From Comamonas sp. (GTDB taxonomy: Bacteria; Pseudomonadota; Gammaproteobacteria; Burkholderiales; Burkholderiaceae_C): a DNA stretch of 64,000 nucleotides. The translations under genes and the position numbers were made by a program. Under the pieces are notes generated by a model that was given only the letters and a program-made list of their open reading frames with translations, did no database searches and was not told the DNA's origin. Positions 31,094 to 39,772 of this stretch are shown piece after piece. The DNA lies in NCBI GenBank assembly GCA_015478895.1, contig JADMKK010000038.1:1-64000 (forward strand), written 5' to 3'. Numbering within the stretch: position 1 is the first letter of the stretch; each line of letters starts with the position of its first letter.

Positions 31094-31106
31094 TTGACAA
31101 GAACTG

Positions 31107-32225
31107 ATGACATCTATGGCCTTCGCTAATAGCTCGGCAAGCCTGCACTTTGCTGCTTTGGATTTGCTTTCGACCTTGACCGTGGTCGTTGATAAAAAGG
31201 GCGCAGTGATTTTTGCCAATGCGGCCGTAGAAAGTGCGATGGGAATTTCTCGGCGCATGCTGGACGGTGGGGAGTTCGCACAATACCTGTCTGCACCCTC
31301 GATGCTGCGCACCGGCCTGGAGTCTGCAGACGGACAAAGTTATGCAGCAATGAGCTTTGACACTGGCTTGCAGCGTGCCGTGCAGGAACCCTTGTTTGTG
31401 CATGTCACGGTCACGCCGATAGAGCACACAGAGCTGAAATTGGTGGAGCTGTGGGTGCTGGAGCAGCAAGCCCGGCAAGACCGAGAGGAGCGTTTGGTAG
31501 AGCAAGCGCAGGCCAACAAAGAGCTGGTGCGCAATCTGGCCCACGAAATCAAAAATCCTTTGGGCGGTATTCGCGGCGCGGCGCAATTGCTGGAAATGGA
31601 TCTGGAGAGCAAGGAGCTCAAGGAATACACGCAAGTCATCATTCATGAGGCTGACCGTTTGCAGAGTCTGGTGGACCGTTTGCTGGCGCCACACCGTCAT
31701 CCGCATCAATTGGTGGACTTGAACATTCATGAAGTCTGCGAACGTGTGCGCTCCTTGGTGCTGCTGGAGCATCCCCAAGGATTGAAGATCCGGCGTGACT
31801 ACGATATTTCTATTCCGGAGTTCAAAGGGGATCGCGCGCAGCTGATTCAGGCCTTGCTCAATATCGTCCAGAACGGCGCCCAGGTGCTCTCGGAAGAGAT
31901 TGCGCGTGGCCAAGCAGAGATCACTTTGCGCACACGGGTTGTGCGCCAAGTAACTATTGGCCGTCAGCGGCACAGGTTGGCATTGGAATTGCATGTGATT
32001 GACAACGGCCCCGGCGTGCCAGATCACATCAAGGAGCGGATTTTTTATCCGTTGGTGACTGGTCGGGATGGTGGCTCGGGTTTGGGACTGCCGCTGGCAC
32101 AGACATTCGTGCAGCGCCATCACGGTCTCATTGAGTGCGAAAGCGTGCCGGGGCGTACGGACTTTCGCATACTCATCCCGTTGCCTGACAACGCGGGCTC
32201 TCAGAGAACAACCAACGGAAGGTAA
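31107..32225 (+). CDS. glnL: Nitrogen-regulation sensor kinase NtrB
   Basis: A soluble histidine kinase that phosphorylates NtrC under control of PII. An N-terminal PAS domain (about residues 10-110) is followed by the H-box 'NLAHEIKNPLGGIRG', whose histidine is residue 146. The N-box is 'LLNIVQNGAQ', and the G-boxes are 'DNGPGVPD' and 'GGSGLGLPLA'. No membrane segment is present. ntrC begins nine bases after the stop. Confidence 0.95.
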   Translation: MTSMAFANSSASLHFAALDLLSTLTVVVDKKGAVIFANAAVESAMGISRRMLDGGEFAQYLSAPSMLRTGLESADGQSYAAMSFDTGLQRAVQEPLFVHVTVTPIEHTELKLVELWVLEQQARQDREERLVEQAQANKELVRNLAHEIKNPLGGIRGAAQLLEMDLESKELKEYTQVIIHEADRLQSLVDRLLAPHRHPHQLVDLNIHEVCERVRSLVLLEHPQGLKIRRDYDISIPEFKGDRAQLIQALLNIVQNGAQVLSEEIARGQAEITLRTRVVRQVTIGRQRHRLALELHVIDNGPGVPDHIKERIFYPLVTGRDGGSGLGLPLAQTFVQRHHGLIECESVPGRTDFRILIPLPDNAGSQRTTNGR

Positions 32226-32234
32226 ACACAGCAT

Positions 32235-33800
32235 ATGAAGCCGATCTGGATAGTAGATGACGACCCCTCGATCCGCTTCGTCTTAGAAAAGGCGTTGGCG
32301 CGCGAAAGTTTGGATACACGCAGTTTTAGCAATCCTCGGGAAGTGCTTGCAGCACTGGCTGATTTGCCGCAGGGCGATCCGGCGCAACAAGGACCGCGTG
32401 TACTGGTCAGCGATATTCGCATGCCTGGTGGCTCGGGCCTGCAACTGCTGGAGCAATTGCACGCTCAGCAGCCAGATTTGCCGGTCATCATCATGACGGC
32501 TTACTCCGACTTAGACAGTGCAGTTTCTGCTTTTCAGCGCGGTGCTTTTGAGTACTTGCCCAAACCATTTGATTTGCCCAAGGCCGTACAACTGATCCGG
32601 CGCGCCGTGGAAGAGAGTGAACGCGAGCAGGTTGCTGAAGAGCGGCAGACGGTCATGGCCGAAATGCTGGGGCAAGCGCCTGCTATGCAAGATGTGTTTC
32701 GCGCAATTGGCCGATTGAGCCAAAGCTCGGTAACGGTGATGATCACTGGTGAATCAGGGTCTGGCAAAGAGCTGGTGGCCCGTGCTCTACACAAGCACTC
32801 TCCGGTGTCCAATGGCCCATTTGTCGCGATCAATACGGCTGCAATTCCCAAGGACTTGCTGGAGTCGGAACTGTTTGGTCATGAACGCGGTGCTTTTACT
32901 GGCGCGCAAACCCAGCGGCGTGGGCGTTTCGAACAAGCCGAAGGCGGCACGCTGTTTCTGGATGAAATTGGCGATATGCCCTTCGATTTGCAAACGCGCC
33001 TGCTGCGCGTGTTGTCGGATGGACAGTTCTACCGCGTGGGAGGGCACACGGCGGTTAAAAGCAATGTCCGGGTGATTGCTGCCACACACCAGAATTTGGA
33101 GCAGCGCGTGAAAGATGGCATTTTCCGCGAGGACTTATTCCACCGTCTTAATGTCATTCGCTTGCGCTTGCCTTCACTGCGTGAGCGCGCAGAAGATGTG
33201 CCAATGCTGACTAAGCATTTCTTGCAGCGCAGCGCCAAACAATTGGGGGTAGAGCCCAAACGCATTGCTGACACTGCTTTGCAGCGTCTAGCGCAGTTCA
33301 GCTTTCCAGGTAATGTGCGGCAGCTAGAAAACATTTGCCACTGGCTGACCGTGATGGCACCTGCGCAGCAAATCTCAGTGCAGGATTTACCTCCGGAAGT
33401 ATTGCATCGCTCTACCGCAGCACCAGACGCCTCGATCACGGCAACCGAGCGTCAAGGCGAGCCCATGCATCTGTCCGCTTCCATGGAGATGGGGAAAACC
33501 GTAGTGCAGCTAACGTCTGCGGCGATGGGGTCGCCCCCTGATTTTTCATCTGCCGCCGACGATCACCGTTGGGAAAGTTTGCTGGAGGCTGAAGCACGAA
33601 AATTGTTAGCTCAGGGTCACCACGACGTGTGGGATATCTTGAGCAAGCGCTTTGAATCGAGTTTGATTACGACTGCGCTGGCTCAGACGCATGGCAAACG
33701 CATGGAAGCCGCACAACGCCTGGGAATTGGTCGCAACACCATTACGCGAAAAATTCAGGAGCTAGGCCTGGATGAAGCAGAAAGAGGCGCCGCTGAGTAA
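32235..33800 (+). CDS. glnG: Nitrogen-regulation sigma-54 activator NtrC
   Basis: A response regulator that opens sigma-54 promoters. The receiver domain has 'VDDDPS' and the phosphoacceptor D60 in 'LVSDIRMPG'. The AAA+ domain has Walker A 'GESGSGKE', the sigma-54 contact loop 'GAFTGA' and '[11 protein letters not shown]'. A Fis-type DNA-binding helix-turn-helix ends the protein ('[20 protein letters not shown]'). The linker before the Fis domain is longer than in E. coli, giving 521 residues. Likely targets inside this window are glnA and the nas promoters. Confidence 0.97.
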   Translation: MKPIWIVDDDPSIRFVLEKALARESLDTRSFSNPREVLAALADLPQGDPAQQGPRVLVSDIRMPGGSGLQLLEQLHAQQPDLPVIIMTAYSDLDSAVSAFQRGAFEYLPKPFDLPKAVQLIRRAVEESEREQVAEERQTVMAEMLGQAPAMQDVFRAIGRLSQSSVTVMITGESGSGKELVARALHKHSPVSNGPFVAINTAAIPKDLLESELFGHERGAFTGAQTQRRGRFEQAEGGTLFLDEIGDMPFDLQTRLLRVLSDGQFYRVGGHTAVKSNVRVIAATHQNLEQRVKDGIFREDLFHRLNVIRLRLPSLRERAEDVPMLTKHFLQRSAKQLGVEPKRIADTALQRLAQFSFPGNVRQLENICHWLTVMAPAQQISVQDLPPEVLHRSTAAPDASITATERQGEPMHLSASMEMGKTVVQLTSAAMGSPPDFSSAADDHRWESLLEAEARKLLAQGHHDVWDILSKRFESSLITTALAQTHGKRMEAAQRLGIGRNTITRKIQELGLDEAERGAAE

Positions 33801-33827
33801 AGCAAGCTGAGTGAAATAAATTGGAAG

Positions 33828-33856
33828 TTAGCGCACCAGCAGTGCGCTAATTTTTT
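33828..33856 (+). terminator. Intrinsic terminator after ntrC
   Basis: TTAGCGCA-CCAGCAG-TGCGCTAA followed by TTTTTT, 27 bases after the stop codon. Confidence 0.93.
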
Positions 33857-33901
33857 AAGTGGCTATAGAGGTATAGACAGCTTCAGCAGATTATTAGGTT
33901 C

Positions 33902-33915
33902 GTCCTACGTAGGAC
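33902..33915. promoter_or_regulatory. 14-base perfect palindrome, possible operator
   Basis: GTCCTACGTAGGAC lies 90 bases upstream of the next gene, in a promoter-sized gap. Its symmetry suggests a dimeric DNA-binding protein. No known regulator is assigned. Confidence 0.45.
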
Positions 33916-34005
33916 CCCCTTGGCCGCTGACTTAGATGCTGGAGGATTTTTTCGACAATAGAGTAATTCGTTTGTCGACTTGTATTTGTCAGAAATGCCT
34001 AAGTT

Positions 34006-34881
34006 ATGGCCCCATGCACCTCAAATTCCGTTGCCGCGCCTCTGGTTATGTATCAACCTAGGGGCGTTTTCAGTATTGCCAAAACTTCAAAGCAGCAAAC
34101 CGCTTATGTCGCTCTCTTAGACATGCGTGTGCGCACGGTAGAAAAACAAGAGGATGCTTACTGGCGGACGCGTTTTTGCCGTGAAGATTACTACGTTCCA
34201 GGGCGCGGTTACGACCAATATCAGCCTGCCTATGCGATGGGGTGTAGCAATGCGCTGCAGCAGTCTGACGCCGATTTCCAAGACTTAGAACGCGAAATGG
34301 AAGCGCAATGGGCTACCGATAGCGGCTCCAGCTTGTTGCCATGGCGTGAAGTGCGTTTCGCCATACAGGCAGCTTGGGAACGCACTGCTTCGCATAGGCT
34401 GAAAATTGAGCTGCCCGCGTTAAATTCCCCAGCCGTTGTAGATGTGTTGGGTGATATACAACCCATTTATCGCAGTTGCGTAGCTTTAGCGGATGATTTG
34501 CAGCGTATGGGTAGTGTGCCAATGAGCAGCTTTGCTCACCAAGTTCTGCAGCGACATAGCCAAATGTTGCGTGGCTTTGCCTTGACGCTGCAGAAAAAAA
34601 TGGCGTTGGACGTGCGCAGGCAAACTCCTGATGTATTTACGCACTGGTCTCACTGCTGGCGTAGTCAATGGGCGCAATTTAAAAATCGTATGGCTGAATG
34701 GGAGCCTGCTCAAGTTTTTGAGTTGTGTGAGGTGCGCGAGCGCAAACTGTTTACTGCTTACCAGCGTACGCTGCATAAAAAACTCCCTGCAGAAATATCG
34801 GAGCTGCTGCAGCAACAATCCCATCAGCTCAAAATCAATGTGGACAGATTAGGCTGGGTGCGTGCCAACTGGAGTTTGTAG
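34006..34881 (+). CDS. Uncharacterised protein: tyrosine-rich 'YDQYQPAY' domain joined to a DUF2383-like helical domain
   Basis: Residues about 40-125 contain 'DYYVPGRGYDQYQPAYAMG' and then an acidic/aromatic stretch ending 'AAWER'. This resembles, from memory, small stress-associated proteins of Burkholderiales with a 'Y-D-x-Y-x-P-A-Y-R-x-G' core. Residues about 150-285 are all helical, and the final part ('CEVRERKLFTAYQRTLHKKL') resembles the PA2169/DUF2383 four-helix family. No signal peptide or membrane segment is visible. The start is uncertain: ATG 34006 is used, ATG 34048 is possible. A function cannot be stated. Confidence 0.65.
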   Translation: MAPCTSNSVAAPLVMYQPRGVFSIAKTSKQQTAYVALLDMRVRTVEKQEDAYWRTRFCREDYYVPGRGYDQYQPAYAMGCSNALQQSDADFQDLEREMEAQWATDSGSSLLPWREVRFAIQAAWERTASHRLKIELPALNSPAVVDVLGDIQPIYRSCVALADDLQRMGSVPMSSFAHQVLQRHSQMLRGFALTLQKKMALDVRRQTPDVFTHWSHCWRSQWAQFKNRMAEWEPAQVFELCEVRERKLFTAYQRTLHKKLPAEISELLQQQSHQLKINVDRLGWVRANWSL

Positions 34882-34906
34882 AGGCACTATCTTTGCATCG
34901 AAGCAC

Positions 34907-34930
34907 AGCAACCAACAGGCTGCTTTTTCT
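34907..34930 (+). terminator. Probable terminator after the tyrosine-rich fusion gene
   Basis: AGCAACC-AACA-GGCTGCT with one mismatch, followed by TTTTC, lies 26 bases after the stop. The stem is short. Confidence 0.5.
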
Positions 34931-35116
34931 TGGCCTTGTGCAGGACTGAGGCCAAGACTCGCGCAGCGACTGAAAAGCGCCAATACTTCAAGTTGCTAAG
35001 GGACTTGCCTCATCTTGAGCACTTTTCCCACATCTAAGTCTGAAGCTCAATTGAACAATCAGTTCTATAGCAGGCCCATCAATAAAAGTAGGCTCTTAGA
35101 CTGAAAGGGAACACTC

Positions 35117-35455
35117 ATGACCATGCACTACACCGGAGCCTTGTTGGGGCGAGAGGCGATTATCCAGTTCCCTGAAAGTACAGCGCAGGTACGTTATTCC
35201 GTGCGTGGTGAACTGCACTGGCGCGTCACGGACAAGAATGGAAATGTCACTCACGGAAATGAGCGGTTGAGCTATCTCCAGCTGTCGGATTCACTGCACT
35301 TTTTAAACTGGATTGAGAAAACTGGATTTACTGTCAGCCAGGTGATTGATACAGAAAATGGCACGGTCAAGGCTTTTTGGTCGTATGCAGACGATCTGAG
35401 CGAGAAAGGCCACCGCGCCTCCATGTTTGTCGATGGCAGCTTTAGCTTTGTGTGA
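35117..35455 (+). CDS. MoaF-like small protein
   Basis: A 112-residue soluble protein, predicted mostly beta. 'FLNWIEKTGFTVSQVIDTE' followed by 'VKAFWSYAD' and a C-terminal 'FVDGSFSF' resembles the MoaF-like, lipocalin-type fold annotated in many proteobacteria. The name does not prove a molybdenum-cofactor role. AAAGGGA lies eight bases before the ATG. It converges on the next gene with 12 bases between the stops. Confidence 0.5.
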   Translation: MTMHYTGALLGREAIIQFPESTAQVRYSVRGELHWRVTDKNGNVTHGNERLSYLQLSDSLHFLNWIEKTGFTVSQVIDTENGTVKAFWSYADDLSEKGHRASMFVDGSFSFV

Positions 35456-35467
35456 AAGAGGCTATCG

Positions 35468-35866
35468 CTAACGAATGATTTCGCTTTTCACCACCATGTC
35501 GAGGACATAGATGCCGCATGTTGGGATCGTGACAGGCCACCTTGTTCCGAAAGTAAGGGTCAACAGCGGCTCAGCTTCTGCTTCGATGGCCCATGTGCGT
35601 ACTCTGGGTAACTGCATTCCAACTTTTTGCTCCAGTGCCATGAGGGTTGGTTGGTTGCAGGCCATCAAGGTAGAACGTACTCTCCAATAATGGGGCAGCT
35701 TGCGCGACTGCGTTTGATAGTGCCTAACCTCTCGGGCCAAGGGTATGTACAGCACTTCTGAAATAGCTTGCGGGACACGAAGCACATTCCTTGGAGAATA
35801 AAGCCTGGCAGCAGGGCCATGCAGGAGCGCGCTGAGAGCTATAAAATCATGAGCGCTTTGATACAC
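35468..35866 (-). CDS. Uncharacterised protein
   Basis: I do not recognise this 132-residue protein. It is soluble, basic in the middle ('REVRHYQTQSRKLPHYWRVR') and without signal peptide. The GTG at 35866 is only the ORF-track start; the frame stays open further upstream towards the start of the divergent DUF2242 gene, so the true start may be earlier. No larger ORF overlaps it on the other strand, which favours a real gene, but the support is weak. Confidence 0.45.
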   Translation of the reverse strand: MYQSAHDFIALSALLHGPAARLYSPRNVLRVPQAISEVLYIPLAREVRHYQTQSRKLPHYWRVRSTLMACNQPTLMALEQKVGMQLPRVRTWAIEAEAEPLLTLTFGTRWPVTIPTCGIYVLDMVVKSEIIR

Positions 35867-35900
35867 ACTGCGCTTATCGATTTGTCGTCTGGAATGGTTT

Positions 35901-36518
35901 ATGTCTCCTGATTTTTATTGGTGCCATCGTCGTTGGGCGAGCCGTACCTGCGGCACTTTGACAATGGTGGCGATGCTGACCGCTTGCGCTGGACTCGGTG
36001 GTGGAAAGGAGTCCGCACCGAGCATTCCCCAAGTTCAGGAGCGGTTTGGCTCTTCGGCAACCTTTTCGCGCATGTTTGATGCCACGCCTACCCAGGTCTG
36101 TGAGGCAGCGCGACGTGCCTTGCTCAGCCAAGGCTACATCGTGAATAAAGCCGAAAAAGAGATGGTAGAGGGCCAAAAAAGCTTTCAGCCGCAGTCGGAT
36201 CGCCACGTGCAGATGAATATCCGCGTCACTTGTGTGCCCGACAGTGCACAAGGCAAGCTCAGCACGGGCTTTGTCACTGCTTTGCAAGATAGCTTTGCAT
36301 TGAAGATGGCCAGCAATTCCGCCAGCTTGGGGGTCAGCATGCTCGGCTCTGTCTCGGTGCCTGTTGCAGCAGGGCATGATTCCATGATCAAGATCGGTAG
36401 CGAAACCGTGACTGCCGATGCTTTCTATGACGGCTTCTTTGATCTGATGCGTCGTTACTTGATCGTCGACATTCAGCCCCTGGGCGCGGCGCCCAGCGCT
36501 TCGCGCACGTTCGAATAA
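35901..36518 (+). CDS. DUF2242 lipoprotein
   Basis: A lipoprotein signal (positive residues, then 'TLTMVAMLTAC') leads into a domain with 'VQERFGSSATFSRMFDATP', 'CEAARRALLSQGYIV' and 'FYDGFFDLMRRYL', which I associate with DUF2242, a periplasmic family common in Burkholderiales. Function unknown. The ribosome site is weak. The copy of the dispersed repeat that follows starts 12 bases after the stop and may act as its terminator. Confidence 0.75.
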   Translation: MSPDFYWCHRRWASRTCGTLTMVAMLTACAGLGGGKESAPSIPQVQERFGSSATFSRMFDATPTQVCEAARRALLSQGYIVNKAEKEMVEGQKSFQPQSDRHVQMNIRVTCVPDSAQGKLSTGFVTALQDSFALKMASNSASLGVSMLGSVSVPVAAGHDSMIKIGSETVTADAFYDGFFDLMRRYLIVDIQPLGAAPSASRTFE

Positions 36519-36529
36519 AAGAAAACTCA

Positions 36530-36580
36530 AAATAAATAGCTTCTGGCCCTTGCTGCATAAGGGCTAGAAGCTATTTTTAT
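36530..36580. repeat. Dispersed intergenic repeat, copy 1
   Basis: 'aatagcttctggccc' followed by 'cataagggctagaagctattttt'. The ends are complementary (AAATAGCTTCT / AGAAGCTATTT), so the copy can fold as one long hairpin with a T run. Confidence 0.85.
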
Positions 36581-36586
36581 GCCTAT

Positions 36587-36616
36587 TGCATCAATCTGCA
36601 TCAATCTGCATCAATC
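36587..36616. repeat. Three perfect copies of a 10-base direct repeat
   Basis: TGCATCAATC occurs three times in tandem. The copy nearest the M23 peptidase gene supplies that gene's final Asp codon and its TGA stop on the minus strand. Confidence 0.9.
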
Positions 36617-37501
36617 CATAAACAGGGCCGGGTCGACCATGGTGCGGTTGAGCATGACGCCCCAATGCAGGTGTGGACCCGTCACGCGACCACTTGCGCC
36701 GACTTTGCAAAACGCTTGCCCTTTTTTTACGGCATCGCCCACTTTGCATTGCATGCTGGAGAGGTGACAGTACATGGTGAGCAGGCCACCGCCATGGTCC
36801 AGCCAGACGGTGCCGCCGTTAAAGAAGTAGTCCGCCACATCGACCACTTTGCCAGCCAGCGGGGCCGTGATGGCGGTACCTGTGGGTGCGGCAATATCCA
36901 TTCCGCTGTGTGGATTGCGTGCTTGCCCGTTAAAGAGACGGCGCAGGCCAAAGCTGCTGCTGCGCCTGCCGGGGCAGGGCTGGCCCATGTGCAAAGCTGC
37001 AGCATCAGGCAGCGGCGAGCTAAACATGGCCATGATGGTTTGCTGGTGCGCTCTTTCTTTTTCGTGGCGCGCCAGGTCAGCAGGTGCCAGGTCTACGGTT
37101 TTGGGCGCAACCTTCAGGCGTTGCTCGGCATATTTTTTGTCGTGCACGACATAGTCCATCGATTGCATGCCATCGTCGTTGTGCACAGTAACTGTATGAA
37201 CGCCGGTCTTGGCAGACAGTGGAATGCCAATCAAGGCTGTCCATTCAATCATGTCGCCCATGACGAGCACCGGAAAGCCATCGGCTGTACTGACCTGTGG
37301 GTGCTTGGCCGAGGGGCCTAACGACAGTCTGGCAACGCCGCCTGGCACGCGGCTGTCCCTAGGGTACAGACGCTGCTCCAAAGGGGCATCATTGCTGGAC
37401 CATGCAGGTGCTGCCATGTACAAGCCTGTGCTGGCTACCGCCCCCAACCACGAGCGGCGTGACAAATCGAAAGAGTACGTAGGTAAGTCCATGGCAGACA
37501 T
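36611..37501 (-). CDS. M23 (LytM-type) metallopeptidase, exported
   Basis: A C-terminal peptidase_M23 domain with intact zinc ligands: 'NPHSGMDIAAP' (H-x3-D) and 'GPHLHWGVM' (H-x-H). It should therefore be a true cell-wall endopeptidase, in contrast to NlpD. The N-terminus 'LSRRSWLGAVASTG' looks like a Tat signal (R-R-x-W-L) followed by a hydrophobic stretch. The middle (about residues 55-160) is a beta-rich domain seen in other periplasmic M23 proteins. It is transcribed alone, divergent from the Rossmann gene. Confidence 0.88.
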   Translation of the reverse strand: MSAMDLPTYSFDLSRRSWLGAVASTGLYMAAPAWSSNDAPLEQRLYPRDSRVPGGVARLSLGPSAKHPQVSTADGFPVLVMGDMIEWTALIGIPLSAKTGVHTVTVHNDDGMQSMDYVVHDKKYAEQRLKVAPKTVDLAPADLARHEKERAHQQTIMAMFSSPLPDAAALHMGQPCPGRRSSSFGLRRLFNGQARNPHSGMDIAAPTGTAITAPLAGKVVDVADYFFNGGTVWLDHGGGLLTMYCHLSSMQCKVGDAVKKGQAFCKVGASGRVTGPHLHWGVMLNRTMVDPALFMD

Positions 37502-37666
37502 TGTGGCGTGATCGCTGCTTTATTGCTGATGAGGTTGGGTGCGAGCTGCTGCCCGAGTACTGCAGAGACTTTGACATGGCGCAGAAAGATTGCGCCCTGG
37601 GCCCTGCCACATTGCCTGCCATTCGCGTTAGCCTCTTGGGCTGTGTCTATTAAAAGTGGTAATGCA

Positions 37667-38044
37667 ATGAACGAATTTCGAATTGTGGTCATCGGTGCCG
37701 GCGAAACGGGTACACCTTTGCTCAAGCAGTTGCTGACATCGCCCTTTGTCAATGTGCTGGGCGTTGCGGATTTGAACTTGGAGCTGCCAGGCATTGCCTT
37801 GGCGCTGGAGCATGAAGTGCCTGTCACCGACAACTTCATGGATCTGGTACGCCAAGGCGCTGAGGTGGACATCATCATTGACGTCACCGGCGCGCCCAAG
37901 GTGCGTGAACAACTTCGGCAGCACATGGTGGACTCGCACAACACCCACACCATCATCATGCATGAGCACATTGCCCTGCTGATGATGTCCTTGTCCGCAG
38001 GGAAAATGATCGACAGCAAACACGGCCATCAGCAGTACGCATAA
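37667..38044 (+). CDS. Short Rossmann-fold NAD-binding-like protein
   Basis: Starting at ATG 37667, the 125-residue protein begins with a dinucleotide-binding motif 'FRIVVIGAGETGTPLL' and continues with 'VLGVADLN' and 'DIIIDVTGAP', the first half of an oxidoreductase-like Rossmann domain. It then ends without a catalytic domain. The ORF-track start at 37508 lies opposite the M23 promoter and is rejected. It could be a regulatory NAD-binding module or a shortened dehydrogenase. No partner is obvious. Confidence 0.65.
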   Translation: MNEFRIVVIGAGETGTPLLKQLLTSPFVNVLGVADLNLELPGIALALEHEVPVTDNFMDLVRQGAEVDIIIDVTGAPKVREQLRQHMVDSHNTHTIIMHEHIALLMMSLSAGKMIDSKHGHQQYA

Positions 38045-38096
38045 AAATAAAGATAGCTGCCTGCCATTGATGGATAAGGGCTAGAGCCTGTTTTGA
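38042..38096. repeat. Dispersed intergenic repeat, copy 2
   Basis: 'gatagctgcctgccattgat' followed by 'ggataagggctagagcctg', plus orientation, directly after the stop codon of the Rossmann gene. Confidence 0.85.
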
Positions 38097-38132
38097 ACGT
38101 CATCAAGTGAATACGGTTAGGCAACCTTGCAC

Positions 38133-38164
38133 AAAGAAAGCTGCTTTCAAGCAGCTTTCTTTTA
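38133..38164. terminator. Bidirectional intrinsic terminator
   Basis: AAAGAAAGCTGC-TTTCAA-GCAGCTTTCTTT is a perfect 12-bp stem with A/T runs on both sides, placed between two convergent genes. Confidence 0.93.
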
Positions 38165-38188
38165 TGGCAGTGTGGCCTAACTTTTCAT

Positions 38189-39550
38189 TTACATAGAGCC
38201 GCCGATGCCTAGCAACTGGTGCAGTGGAGTGCTTTTACCGTTGAGCTTGAATTCCCCTTGCGAGTATTCCAGCTCGCTCGTGGACATATCGCCTTGTGTT
38301 TTTACAAAGCCTTGGGCAATTAGCGCATCCATGCGTTTTTTGGTCCCGTCCTGTACCTCCGCTTGCAGCGCATCGTCTGCCATTTCCTGGCCCAATTGCT
38401 CCAGCAAATTGAGGTAGTCACTGCGTACCTTCTCGCCCATCAGCAGTGCCAGCAGGTCCGTAGGCATAGACAGGCGCAGGGCTCCGTATAAATCGGTCAC
38501 GGGATCAAAGGTGCTGGAGTTTTCGCCTTGGTAAGCAAGGCGGGCACTGAGTTCGCTTTGCCCCTCTGGCGTACGTATGGCGAAGCGTTCGATGGCAATC
38601 TCCGGTTTGCGTCCTAAAAATACGGGCAGGCTGCGCATCAACTCCATACGGTGCGCTTCGTCGCGCATGTTGCCCTGGGTCCAGATCATGACTTGGTCCA
38701 GCCATGTGGCATCTATGTTCTTGAGGCGCAGGTCCATCACCAGGCCCGACGTGCGGTAGCCGGGCGCATCCATATTGGCGACCTTGATTTTGAAGTCGTT
38801 GTCGATCATTTCTCCGCGCACCGTAGTGGCGGTGTCCAATGCGATGCCTTGCAAGGTGACGCTGGCCCGATCCTCGGGTTCAAACACCTTGATGCTGCTA
38901 ATTTTCATGCTGGCCGGGCCGTCCCAAAAACTATGCCCAGGGACGACAGCACCAGAAAACTCCAGCGCTGTATCTTGCACTTCCAGGCGTGAGCCATCTT
39001 CAGACTTGAGTTGAAGGGCTGGCATGCGTGCCCAGCCTTGGGCGGCATTGCGCTGTGCCGACAAGTTCAGCTGGGCCTGCATTCCGCCCCAGCTCAGGTC
39101 AGAGCCATCGGCGAAATTGACCGCCACCTCTGGCGAGCTAATGCTATGTTCGGTCGCGCCACTCCAGGCCATCTGGGAGAGCATTTGCAACACAGCGCGG
39201 CCTTGCAGGGCTTGGCGTAAATCAGGGTCGCTGTCTTGCGGCAGCTCAAAACGGCTATCCATACTGCCGCCTTGTCCCTTCGCCCAAGGGCCGTGGGTGA
39301 TGTGGTGCGTCGCGGTGATATCGAAGCGCTCTTCTTCATCCACAAACGACCATTGTGTCTTGGCCTTGGAGCCGATAATGCCGCGCTCGTATTCCAGCAC
39401 GCTGACGGAGAAACCGTCTTCGGTGCTCCAGTCCAATGCCGTTTTTTCGAACGACTGCTGGATCTTTCCGCCTACGTAATAGCTGGTGCCCAGCGCTGCA
39501 GCGAGTACCAAAGCTCCAGTTCCGAGTACGCCAATGGCCATTTTTTTCAT
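38189..39550 (-). CDS. YdgA-like protein (DUF945)
   Basis: An N-terminal membrane anchor or signal ('IGVLGTGALVLAAALGTSYYVGG') is followed by a long extracytoplasmic region rich in beta strands. 'LEYERGIIGSKAKTQW' near the N-terminus and the overall length of about 453 residues fit DUF945, a poorly understood proteobacterial envelope family. The ATG at 39550 is chosen over the TTG at 39556; AGGGG lies upstream. Confidence 0.8.
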   Translation of the reverse strand: MKKMAIGVLGTGALVLAAALGTSYYVGGKIQQSFEKTALDWSTEDGFSVSVLEYERGIIGSKAKTQWSFVDEEERFDITATHHITHGPWAKGQGGSMDSRFELPQDSDPDLRQALQGRAVLQMLSQMAWSGATEHSISSPEVAVNFADGSDLSWGGMQAQLNLSAQRNAAQGWARMPALQLKSEDGSRLEVQDTALEFSGAVVPGHSFWDGPASMKISSIKVFEPEDRASVTLQGIALDTATTVRGEMIDNDFKIKVANMDAPGYRTSGLVMDLRLKNIDATWLDQVMIWTQGNMRDEAHRMELMRSLPVFLGRKPEIAIERFAIRTPEGQSELSARLAYQGENSSTFDPVTDLYGALRLSMPTDLLALLMGEKVRSDYLNLLEQLGQEMADDALQAEVQDGTKKRMDALIAQGFVKTQGDMSTSELEYSQGEFKLNGKSTPLHQLLGIGGSM

Positions 39551-39665
39551 GCACAACCCCTAGTTATCTTGTTTCTTGTGCAGTGCAAAGCAACTGCTTG
39601 GCCAAGATTCTAGGAAGCTTGCAGCATTAGCTTTGTAAGCTTTTTAGGCTGTTGTTTTTTGTTAT

Positions 39666-39717
39666 AAATTTTGATAGCTGTTTTCCCTTTATCTATAAGG
39701 GCTAGAGGCCAAAAAAG
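39666..39717. repeat. Dispersed intergenic repeat, copy 3
   Basis: 'gatagctgttttccctttat' followed by 'ctataagggctagaggcc', plus orientation. Confidence 0.85.
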
Positions 39718-39772
39718 CTCTATATTTGTTGCGCTGTGTTTTTGCGCTTTGAGCAAGCGAGCGAGCAGGCAC

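Noticed and set aside
31029-32234. 401-residue minus-strand ORF
   Set aside because: Shadow of ntrB, whose kinase motifs are complete on the plus strand.
36587-36616. Possible start of a CRISPR array
   Set aside because: The decamers are contiguous without spacers and far too short.
36611-37501. Second NlpD/EnvC-type activator
   Set aside because: H-x3-D and H-x-H are intact, so this one should be an active peptidase.
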